Shown here: piece after piece, positions 21,901-31,171 of the stretch | How positions within the stretch are numbered: position 1 is the first letter of the stretch | Layout: every line of letters starts with the position of its first letter | NCBI GenBank assembly: GCA_951804985.1 | Contig: OX638130.1 | Location: 84,996,583 to 85,060,582, forward strand | Direction of reading: 5' to 3' | Source: Dryomyza anilis | Taxonomy: Eukaryota; Arthropoda; Insecta; Diptera; Dryomyzidae | DNA length: 64,000 nucleotides | Position numbers and translations under genes: made by a program | The notes under the pieces: model-generated | What the model saw: only the letters and a program-made list of their open reading frames with translations | Databases searched by the model: none | What the model was told of the DNA's origin: nothing

Positions 21901-24900
21901 GAGTAAAACATTGCCTATGAAAAAGCTCTCACCCGCCGTTCGGATTCGGCAATAAACTGTAGGTCCCACCGCTTTGAGTACAAATATAGCACGCACAGCT
22001 CAAAATGGTGAGAGAGCTCGGCCTAAGTTCTTATAGGACTGAAGTGCCAAACTATTATTATTATTCACTATGATTTCACTACGCATTCACATCGTGAGCC
22101 CGCACGGATTCAAGTTTTGTGATATTTCGGTGCTCGCACAGCTCTCACTACGCACTCATGTCGTGCGCCCGCACGTTGTGTGTTCATTTTGCTCGCATAT
22201 AGCACGCACGATGTGAGCCTGCACGACATGATTTTTTGTGCGACGCACGTTTGCTATCTGGGTACAAAAATATTTTGTGAATTATAAAACAAAAATAAAA
22301 TGTATACTCTTTACTAATCCAAATTTTTTTGGGTTTCCTTTTATTTTTATTGTGTTATATTTTACTCTTTTGCGTTTTTTCACGTTTTGGGTTTACATTT
22401 GTATAATAATAGTTAAATAAAGTTAAATAATATAGTTAAATAATATAGTTAAATAATATAATAATAATAGTTAAATTTTGATTTTGTTTTTGTTCCTTTT
22501 TTATTTGTTTGTTCCAGTTTTTGTTTTTATTTATATTTTGTTATCACTTTTGTATTTGAGTTTTTGCATTTTTGATCTTACTATTATTTTCGCGTTTTTA
22601 CTTTTTTTTAGTATTATTATTATATTTATAGTTATTTTTATATTTAGTATTATTATATTTATTATATTTAGTATTATTATTATTAGATTTGCTTATGTTT
22701 TTGTGCTTTTCTTTTCGTCCTTTTGCTTTTGTTTTTTTTTTGTTTTGTGTGTTTAATTTTATATTTTTGCTTTTTTTGTTTCCTTTCCTTTCTATTTCAT
22801 TTCATTCCTTTTCTTTTGTGTTTTTTCTTTTGCATTGTGTATTCGATTTTGCTTTTGCTATGTGTTTTTGCATTTGTGTTTTTTTCTTCAGTTTTTTGTT
22901 TTGTATTTTTGCTTTCGTGTTTGCTTTTGTGTTTGTGTTTGATTTCGCTTTTTTGTTTGTTTTTGTATTTGTTCTGTTTGCGTTTTTCAGCTTTTTATAC
23001 CCTACACTAAGAGTGAAAGGGTATATTCAGTTTTGTACGCCGTTTGTAACACCCAGAAGGAAGCATCTCCGGTATGGAAAAGTATATATATTCTTGATCA
23101 GCATGACCTCCTAAATCGATTTAGCGATGTCCGTCTGTCTGTCCGTCTGTCTGTTTGTCTGTCTGTTGAAATCCCTACTACTTAAAATTGAAGAGCTAGA
23201 TAAATGAAACTTATAGCTTAGATTACTAATATACATACGCTGTATGTGCGTGATCGGTCCATTGTGACCTATGATCCGACCACTTATGTTCAAATACCTC
23301 ATATAAAATGTACATATGAAGATCAATTTTGATGTATACGTTTTGTTTTTGTGTGTTTTTATTTTTCCTTAATTTGTGTGTTTGTATTTTATCTTTGGTT
23401 TTTGTGTTTTTGCTTTTTAATTTTTTTTTTGTATATGAGCATTTCATTCATTTTCTTTGCTGGTGTAAATGCCGAGTTATATTGTTTTGAAAGTTTATTT
23501 TGTATGGGAGGTGCCATGCCCTTATGCATAATCCCGCCCATATATAGCTTATGTTACCCACCGGACTCCATAGTATCCTAGCAAAATTTCAGTCAAATTG
23601 GTTCAGCGGTTTAGACATGATGCAGAAACAAATAGTCAGACGGAGCAATAGTTTTCAATAGGGGAACCTGGGGTAAAGTGGGACATGTGCTTATATGGGA
23701 ATGTGCAATTTTTGGACATGATTTTGGGCATCGAAAAATTAAATCAATTGTCAAGTACTTCTTAATACGGCATAAACTTTTTCAGCCATGGTTATAATAA
23801 AATTAATACCTTTTTATTGCATTTCGAAAACAAGAGAAAAAACAAATTTGAAAGTTTTTTATTAGAGTGCTGTAATTTATTATGAAAAAGTTTTTTTTTA
23901 ATTAAGACGGTACATTTAAAATGTGTACATATTTCATAAAAACGGGTTTTTCATATAATTTGACATTTCTTATATGGTGTTTTATATTAATATTGCGATA
24001 TTGGGTAAAGTAGGAAAGGAATTCTTGGGTTAAGTAGAAAACGTTATTTAAACAATGATCATTGTAAGTTTAGTGAAAATATTGATCATATGAATAATTT
24101 AATTGGTTTAACCAAGAAAAAAAAACTTCAATCGTGGACACAAATCAATGAAAATCAACATTTTGACTTCAACTGAGAGAAGATCTGAAAGAATATCTGA
24201 AGAAAGCCGAGAAGCTAACCTTTAAAAGTAACTAAAAAAATAATTCGGTAAATATTCTTCAACTTCATCAGCAAAAATTTTGAATTTACTATTTTATCCC
24301 AACTTTTTCAACAAGTCCGAAATTGGGTTGTTTTGGAAAAACGCTCCAAAATCAGTTAGAAGGCATATAAATAATATACTATTAATGCAAAAAGTTAGAT
24401 CATGAACTGTCTATGGAATAGACCCTTCAAAAGAATTTAAAAATTATTTAAATGTTCTTTTTTTTGAGAAAATTCTAAACGTGTCCCACTTTAGCTATAT
24501 AGATTTAGATTTTATATAAAGAATTTCGGATAATTTTAATAGATTGTTTTTTTCGATTTTAGTTTTTTATTTTTTTTTCAATTTTTTTTATTTTTTGTTT
24601 TCGATTTTTTATATTTTCGAAAATATATTTTTTTTTCGAAAGAAAACGTTTTTTCTCTTTTTTTTAAATTATCAAAAAAAAAAAATGACAAATTTTATTT
24701 TATGGTTATTCTCAAAAATAATATATATATTTTGATTATTTATTTTTTGTTTTATTTTTTTTTCTGATTGAAAAAAAAACTAAATTTATAATATCAAAAT
24801 ATATGAAATCCGTGATTTCGATAACTCTTTAATTCATAAACACCTTTATTCATATATTCTTAAATTATTAAATCCACAATATCATAGATATATACGTCTC

Positions 24901-25957
24901 TTTGCAGTTACGCGATAAACAAGCTGACCTCAGTCTGGGCTCCTTTCGTTGCACCCTTGAACGTTCCACAGCACTGTCTCCCACCAATTCTTTCTATCAA
25001 ACATTGCAAATATTCACCGTGTTGTCCACACGTACGCCATGGAGCTCCTTCGAGATCATTACATATCCATTTAATGCCGTTGTTTGGAGTGCGATTGCCG
25101 CACTGTTGCTCGTGACGATAGCCAAAGTTTTACTATTGGAGCAATTCCAACGTCGTTCGTTGTTGTTTTTTCTCTATGGCTGCGCGAGTGCGGCCGACAT
25201 TATTCTGAATCTGGTATCAGTAACTTTGGGCAATGCAGTGAATTGGACACCGTCACGTAATTTTGCACGTTATCTACTCTGCATGTGGCTCCTTCTGGCT
25301 TTGGTGTTACGTAGCTCCTATCAGGCACTACTTTACGATTTCCTCAACAGCAAGAAGACCATCGATCCACCCGATACTGTGCAAGAGTTAACGCAACGTC
25401 ACTATCAGATGATCGTGAATGTGGCCACCGCCGATTCCATCTCCGATGTACCAGTGATACGCGATAATAAGCTGCCTCTTTTGGTAATGAACATCACAGA
25501 TGTTGGTGGTTTTCCATTGTTAGAGGCCGATACCATGAACAGATTTGTCACCGGTACACCGCGTGACTTTCTGTTGCACTATGTGCAGCAGCATCGTAAA
25601 TTCGGCGTATTTCATATACTCGAGGAGTCAATATTTACGCAGCAGATATGCATTTATTTTAGCAAACACTCGTATTTGACGCAAAAATTCGATGAAGTTT
25701 TACTGAATTTACGTAGTTTTGGTCTTATTTACCATTGGGGTAAGCAATATTTGGATAGTAGATTTGTGGAGGATGATGGTGCCGCGGAGAAGGCGAAACA
25801 AAATCCGGAGACACCACTAACGATGACTCAATTTGTGGCAATCTTTCAATTGCTAATGATTTTGTGGTCTTTGGCCTTTTTCGTATTTGTCGCTGAACTA
25901 TTGTGGTATGTGAGGTGTGGCGCAGAAAAGGTGAAATCGAATGAACTAGAAACTTGA
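18933..25957 (+). CDS. Divergent ionotropic receptor IR-B (3 exons, 5-kb intron 2)
   Basis: Exons are 18933-19240, 19293-19842 and 24908-25957; introns of 52 and 5065 bp in phases 2 and 0; 635 aa. Exon 1 gives a clear signal peptide (MLRRCLLLCILHLQL) and ends in VDSYSAFR, matching VDSYEAF in IR-C. Exon 2 has KIDNFYNCTLMAALW, PPYLVL, GMEGYLLHVL, NFS and PPNNEQRG (S1). Exon 3 opens LRDKQADLSLGSF. Membrane segments lie at about 343-363, 407-427 and 595-618. RSSYQALLYDF follows the second segment, where classical iGluRs have SYTANLAAF. S2 holds the cluster signature ESIFTQQICIYFSKHSYL. Predicted function is a tuning IR subunit of a chemosensory cation channel. The second intron is filled with TEs: a MITE, a LINE end, a SINE, a mini-me copy and a Helitron relative. 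All splice sites are canonical. Confidence 0.92.
19953..20175. mobile_element. MITE with ACACACAGAAAAAAATT ends, in IR-B intron 2
   Basis: The ends are ACACACAGAAAAAAATTCCC and the inverted TATTTTTTCTGGGTGTA. Inside, TTGGTCAATAGGACAATTATTG and its near-complement suggest a foldback. The same family lies inverted in IR-C intron 1 (33880-34092). Confidence 0.65.
20640..21040 (+). pseudogene. Second 3' fragment of the 17470 LINE family
   Basis: The sequence follows 17580-17985 closely: TCTATTGGTGCTCTGGAGCACCG, the GTCGTGTGTTTTCTCG block and ATAGGGGGCATCCCCTGAGA. It carries frameshifts and an internal deletion around 20830, and no long poly(A). Confidence 0.7.
21640..22250. repeat. Imperfect tandem repeats rich in CTCGCAC / CACTACGCA
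   Basis: Loosely repeated units of about 65 bp with TTTGTG-TTTTGTGCTCGCAC, CACTACGCA-TCAT-TCGTGAGCC occur on both sides of the SINE at 21758-22065, so the SINE inserted into the array. The GC-rich CGCACG motifs stand out from the surroundings. Confidence 0.5.
21758..22065 (+). mobile_element. tRNA-derived SINE, full-length copy, in IR-B intron 2
   Basis: A complete copy with the GCCGCGGTAGCTCAGTGGTT head, the GGTTCAAGCC B box, an unbroken body and an (ATT)n tail. It lies in the sense orientation of IR-B and is one of the least decayed copies. Confidence 0.9.
22470..23660 (-). mobile_element. Inverted relative of the Helitron-like element, split by a mini-me copy
   Basis: Read on the minus strand it matches the 12086-12690 blocks: the TCGGC...TTTCACCAGC phrase (GCTGGTGTAAATGCCGAGTTATA on plus at 23459), the GTGCCATGCCC and CCCGCCCATATATAG block, and the A-rich linkers. 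The linkers appear here as about 500 bp of T-rich TTTTGTTTTTG repeats at 22480-22990. A mini-me copy (22996-23335) is inserted in the linker. Neither the satellite nor the CTAG end is present. Confidence 0.55.
22996..23335 (+). mobile_element. mini-me/DINE-1-like element, 5' half
   Basis: The start TTTATACCCTACACTAAGAG, the GTAACACCCAGAAGGAAGCA block, TTCTTGATCAGCATGACC and a short (GTCY)n are well kept. The copy stops after ATGTACATATGAAGATC. It lies in IR-B intron 2. Confidence 0.8.
23660..24505. mobile_element. Element with GGGGTAAAGTGGGACA / TGTCCCACTTTA ends
   Basis: The left end is CCTGGGGTAAAGTGGGACAT and the right end AACGTGTCCCACTTTA, in inverted orientation. Internal GGGTAAAGTAGGAAA and GGGTTAAGTAGAAAA motifs repeat the theme near 24000-24040. 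It has no coding potential. It is related to 8198-8678. Confidence 0.55.
24506..24907. other. T-rich end of IR-B intron 2
   Basis: Strongly T-rich low-complexity DNA leading into the TTTGCAG acceptor of exon 3 at 24907. No further feature. Confidence 0.4.
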
Positions 25958-26757
25958 TATAAAGTTTTCGAAATATATCTGTTATATAATAACTATTAAA
26001 AGAAGATTTTAAGTTACAAATAAGTTGGAAATTACAATTTATTCATTACTAGTATTGATCTTTTGATTTGATAATGGGTTAAATATATTGAATACGAGTT
26101 CGCTGATCTTCAATTGTTCCATCTTTATTAATTTTGAACTTTTGTAACAAATCGATAGATCAACTTATGAAATAAGTAACTTAGGATATATTAAAAATTG
26201 TATGGAAATATTTTGAAGTCTAAGGTAACTCAAGAAACAATATTTTTGTGAATTTATAACAGAAACATTTAATTCATAATATATTATTAAAATTTTAATG
26301 ACAATCAATATAAAATGGTTTTATATATTTATAAAAGACAAAAGTATTTATTAATGTGTCTGGCTAAAATCATTATGTATTTTAAATCATCATTATAAAT
26401 AACTTTATTCGTTAGTCCCAAGCATATATATTACAAATAATAATAATAATAATATAAAATGATTAATCGTTCAATGTTACCCTTGCACCATATAACAATT
26501 AAGGCATGTTTTATTAGTCTTAACGTTACGACATTAGGCATAATAATACAGTTTCTGGAATGATACGAAGTCTTTTGTGCTAACACAAGTTCTTAATATC
26601 TGGTCAATGGATAGATAATTAGCTTTTGGTTATGAAAGAGTTTGAAAACAAATGAATCAGTAATTGCCTTTAAAATCTCCACATTTATTTTTGGAATGAT
26701 AGTACTATAAATATAATATTTATGTATATTATAGTTTTAATGTAAGTATATGATTTG
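25958..26757. other. 3' flank of IR-B, AT-rich
   Basis: Non-repetitive AT-rich DNA after the IR-B stop. I see no unmistakable AATAAA close to the stop, so the 3' UTR end is not placed. Confidence 0.3.
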
Positions 26758-26923
26758 AAACGTTGTGAGGCTTTTTTCAAGGCAATAATACTACGCAACA
26801 CTATATTTTCCAATGGACATTCAATACATCTATTCTATATAAACGTTGTGAGGCTTTTTTCAAGGCAATAATACTACGCAACACTATATTTTCCAATGGA
26901 CATTCAATACATCTATTCTATAT
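26758..26923. repeat. Perfect 83-bp tandem duplication
   Basis: Positions 26758-26840 and 26841-26923 are identical by eye (AAACGTTGTGAGGC to TATTCTATAT). Perfect identity in non-coding DNA means a very recent event or an assembly artefact. Confidence 0.95.
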
Positions 26924-27329
26924 AATGCATTGGTGCTGCATAAAACGGTGTAGGATTATTTAATGCTTTTAAGAAATTTTAACTTTGTTTATAAACATTT
27001 TGATTTTTTTTTAGACAATCTTTAAAACATTTTTTTAGCATTTAGAATCTAATGATAAACAAGAAATGATAATCTTGCATTTAGGAGTTATTTAATTATG
27101 AAATACATCCTAAATAAAAAATATGAAATAAGTCCTAATTATAAAAACCATTAGTGCTTATTCATAAACAGTATAAATTCGACTTTAAAACTAAAATCAG
27201 AATTTTCACTGTTCATTTTTTGTGAAAATTTCTGAAAAAGTAAACTTTAATTTTAATGTTGACTATAAATGTTCTTTGAATATACGCCATTAATTTAACT
27301 CCAAATATAATTTATTTTGAATAAAATTT

Positions 27330-28015
27330 TTATTCCCTACACTAGAAATGAACGGGTATAGAAATGAACGGGTAGTTTTGTACGCCGTTTGTAACACCTA
27401 GAAAGAAGCATCTCCGGTATGGAAAAGTATATATATTCTTGATCAGCATGACCTCCTGAGTCGATTTAGCGAGATCCGTCTGTCCGTCTGTCTGTTGAAA
27501 TCCCTACTACTTAAACAATTGAAGACTTAGATAAATGAAACTCATAATTTAGATTACTTATACACCTACGCTGTATGTGCGATTAGGCATATTGGTCCAT
27601 TGTGACCTGTGATCTGACCATTTATATTCAAATAACTCGTATAAAATTTACATCTACAGTTCAGTTTTACTGTATACGTGCTTAGGTAAACTTTTTTGGT
27701 TTTGATATTGAAATTATGCTGAAATACATGAAAATAATTTTTTCCCACGAAACGACTTGTGGTTCCCAAAAAAAAAATCGACATTCGGTACACCTATCCA
27801 TTTGTAAATATGGGTTGAAGAATGGAAATTCTTCAGCGATTGCAAGTTTGTAGTTATTTTCAGGATTTGTATACCCTGATGACCTATATACCACTTTGAA
27901 TGGTAGCCACACATATGTGTAGGGTATTTATAGTCGGCATAGACCGACTATAATCCTAACTATAATAATAACACCAAATTTGAAATTTCCCATGTGATCT
28001 AACCTTCCCAACTGG
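27330..28015 (+). mobile_element. mini-me/DINE-1-like element, near full length
   Basis: It runs from TTCCCTACACTAGAAATGAA through (GTCY)n, the CTTAGGTAAACTTTTTTGG block and the 3' hairpin TAGTCGGCATAGACCGACTA to CCTTCCCAACTGG. The start has a small duplication of GAAATGAACGGGTA. Confidence 0.85.
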
Positions 28016-28077
28016 TTAGCATTATATAAGGGTATATAAATGTATTTGGTTCAAACCGGTGTGGACCAGGAAAATTA

Positions 28078-28172
28078 AAATGTTATGTCAGAGCGCCTCA
28101 GGCGAAACATTAAAAAAAAAATCGCGCGATATTTGTGAGTAAATTTTTCGCTTGATGCGCTCTAACATAAAA
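28078..28172. repeat. ~95-bp hairpin (short MITE-like inverted repeat)
   Basis: The arms TGTTATGTCAGAGCGCCTCA and its inverted relative TGCGCTCTAACATAA flank a short loop with ATCGCGCGAT. This looks like a minimal foldback insertion. Confidence 0.5.
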
Positions 28173-28359
28173 TTTGTATTTTTCCTCGTGCATATCGGTG
28201 CGAGCAATGTAAAAACCTTTACTACAAATACAAAGGTCGTGTCTTGTAAATTTAAAAATATTTAAATAAAAAAAAATAATTGGTGTAAATGCGTTAATTT
28301 CTAAATTTATTTTTTATATTTGATTTTAACATAACTAAAATGAAATAGTTCCTAACAAA

Positions 28360-28960
28360 ATATGAATTTTTTCACTTCTTACGGACGCATGAGAAGCACG
28401 AAAAAACACGAAAAAGCACGGAATCACATGAATCGGTTCCCGTTCTGGTTCCAAGATTTTTAAAAAGGCCGGTACAGATTCCCGTTTCAACCAACAATTG
28501 TGTGGGTTCCGATTCGGGTTCCACAAATTTTAATGATGGTTCCGATTCCGGTTCCGGTGTCAAAAATCAAAACCGTTCCGGTTAAATTCAGGTTCTTTGC
28601 GGTCTAAAACCCTTGGAATATCGGTGCCAGTTCTCCTTCCAAAATTTAAAAAATAGCGCGTCCGATTCCGGTTTCCACAAACAAAAATTATATGTGTTCC
28701 GATTTTGGATCCACATATTTTTAAATCAGTTCCGGTATTGGTTCATGGTCTCTTATTATAAATAATTCAAAAATTAACTTGGGTACTGTTTTATTCTCTG
28801 AATCGGAACCTTTCGGGGACCGCAAAGAACCGGAATCGGCACCGTTTTTATTTTTAGATCCGGAATCGAAATCGTTATTAAAAATGTGTGGAACCGACAC
28901 CGATATTCCAAAGTGTGTTTGTTCCTGGTTAAAATACGACGAAATTTTTATTTTCTGATG
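28360..28960. repeat. GGTTCCGGTTCC-type degenerate repeat, relative of the TIR element interior
   Basis: Repeated phrases such as GGTTCCGATTCCGGTTCC alternate with CACAAATTTTTAA spacers. An AAGCACGAAAAAACACGAAA stretch at one side matches, inverted, the interior of the AGAGATGGGCGCGTGCC element at 45924-46657. No TIRs are visible, so it is a decayed interior. Confidence 0.5.
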
Positions 28961-29000
28961 CTGGAAGTAAAGCTTTTTTAAAATTGGAGTAGAAATTAAA

Positions 29001-29709
29001 ACCAGTTGGGAAGGTTAGATCACATGGAAAATTTTAGAGTAGGTGTTATTATGATAGTTAGGATTATCAAAATTATAGTCGGTCTAAGCCGACTATAAAT
29101 ACCCTACACATATGTGTGGTTACCATTCAAATTGGTATATATGTCACCAGGGTATACGAATCCTGAAAATAACTACAAACTTTCCATCCCTGAAGAAATT
29201 TCATTCATTTGATACCCATATTTACAAATGGGTAGGTGTACCGAATATCGATTTTTTTTTTTGTGAACCACAAGTCTTTTCGCCAGAAAACATTATTATC
29301 ATGTATTTGAGCATGATGTCAATATATATTTGACCAAAAAAGTTTACCTAAGCACGTATACAGTAAAATTGATCGGTAGATGTAAATTTTATATGAGGTA
29401 TTTGAACATAAGTGGTCGGTTCTCAGGTCACAATAGACCGATCATGCCAATCTTGTTCAGACAGCTTAGATATATAAGTAATCTAAATCTAAAGTTTAAT
29501 TGCTCTAGCTCTTCTACTTTTTCCGTAATCGTGATTTCAACAGACATACAGAAGGACAGACGGATAGACGGACATCGCTAAATCGGCTCAGGAGGTCTGC
29601 TGATCAAGAATATATTTACTTTTCCATACCGAAGATGCTTTCTTCAGAGTGTTACAAACGGCGTACCAAACTGAATATACCCTTTCACTCTTAGTGTAGG
29701 GTATAAAAA
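29001..29709 (-). mobile_element. mini-me/DINE-1-like element, near full length
   Basis: The inverted copy starts with ACCAGTTGGGAAGG and ends with CTTAGTGTAGGGTATAAAAA. It keeps the hairpin AGTCGGTCTAAGCCGACT and the (GTCY)n tract. Frames inside are fragments only. Confidence 0.88.
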
Positions 29710-29723
29710 CAATATAATTAATC

Positions 29724-29802
29724 GGCGCGTGCATAATTTTAGAGGCACAACTCAGAATTTCGGGCGTGACACGAAAAAAGCACGGCACGCTCCCATCTCT
29801 AA
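29724..29802 (-). mobile_element. 78-bp internally deleted copy of the AGAGATGGGCGCGTGCC element
   Basis: On plus, GGCGCGTGC lies at the left and GCACGGCACGCTCCCATCTCT at the right, joined through TCGGGCGTGACACGAAAAAA. Both ends of the 700-bp element are kept and the GGTTCC interior is gone. Confidence 0.55.
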
Positions 29803-30118
29803 TCGAAACATTTCCATTTATTACAAGCAGGCAATTATATATGAGAATAATAGAAGAATTAATTCGAGTATTATATTCATAAAATATTTTTGTAAAATAT
29901 AAGAATTTAAACATAAATAATTTCGTAACTTTACGAAAATTCATTCGGCAAAAACTTGGTTCTTTTGGCTGTAGTTTTTGAATACGTTTTTTTTGTTTAA
30001 TTGATAATTGGTGAAGTATGTTTCCAAGATAATAAAAAGAGAAATCGACCGATCGGATTCCGCTGTGTAATAAGCCAATGTATTTTGTTTACTACTTTTA
30101 GTATATACAACAATTTTT

Positions 30119-30462
30119 TATACCGTAAATTAAGAGTGAAATGTTATGTTCTGTTTTGTACGCCATTTTTAACACCGGTTTCTAACGTTATGGAAAAGTA
30201 TATGTATATATCATTTAGAAGCATGACCTCCTCAGTCGATTTAGCTATATCCGCCTATTCGTCTGTCTGTCCGTCGGTCTGTTAAAATAACGATTACAGA
30301 AAAACTAGAACAAAACTACTAATTTAGATTACTTATGTACTTATATATGATGGCTAAAACGTTTATAGCTTTTATAAGTCTTATTAACATCACTACACCA
30401 ACTATTACATTTTCCATACTTCAACATTTCCCATGTGACCTAACTTTCCTTACTGGTTTTGT
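30119..30462 (+). mobile_element. mini-me-like element, decayed and internally deleted
   Basis: The 5' part (TTATACCGTAAATTAAGAGTG, GTACGCCATTTTTAACACC, (GTCY)n) is followed, after an unrelated or lost middle, by the family's 3' end TTTCCCATGTGACCTAAC... ACTGG at 30425-30462. Confidence 0.55.
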
Positions 30463-31171
30463 ATGTTGGATGCTATTGAAGAAAAAAGGAAATCTTTTTA
30501 TTTCAATACCTGTTTTGATTCTGAACGTTTATAACTTCAACGAGTTAAAAACAGTTAAGCTGAATGAATACCCTTTCACCCCGTGTCCACTTCAACCGGG
30601 AGGGTTCAAGTCAACATTTTGTATTGAAGTTTTTACGCTAAAATATATTTTACCATATAGCTTTCACATCATACCCACTTTTACTACATCATATCATCAT
30701 CAGATTTTTACTTATGAACGTTGAAAGTCTATTATCAGCTAAAATTATCAACCACGAATTATATAGAATTGATGAATATGATGTCTAAGGATGAATTTTT
30801 CTCGTTTTACTGAAGAGTGTCGTTGTTCTGCCGAATCTGCAGAGGGGCAACATTATACATATAAATTAACCTTTTCTAGTTTTTGATATTGGTCTCCGGT
30901 TCAAAACGATACTGGCTTATAGGCCAGATTACCAACAACTAGATACCGGTAGTTGCAGATATTCACATGAAATATAATATCATGCTTTATTTATTAACTT
31001 TATTTTTATACATTAAATAGATAGGTAATACTTCATATAGTTATATGAAGAACATACAAATATAAGACAATGAAGTAATGAAATCGAAACATATATTCAT
31101 CATTCTACGAGAAATAACAACCTATTTCGTAGTAGGTATTTGAATTGATACTTTAAACTTAATCCAAAGTT
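30463..31171. other. 3' flank of IR-C
   Basis: No gene is seen. It contains overlapping minus-strand AATAAA signals at 30986-30995, about 180 bp past the IR-C stop. Confidence 0.3.
30986..30995 (-). promoter_or_regulatory. Candidate polyadenylation signals for IR-C
   Basis: Two overlapping AATAAA hexamers on the minus strand lie about 180 bp downstream of the IR-C stop codon, a plausible 3' UTR length. In AT-rich DNA the motif is common, so this is tentative. Confidence 0.3.

Noticed and set aside
22478..23114. Overlapping Phe/Leu-rich frames resembling membrane proteins
   Set aside because: They are translations of T-rich TTTTGTTTTTG linker of a Helitron relative and the start of a mini-me copy.
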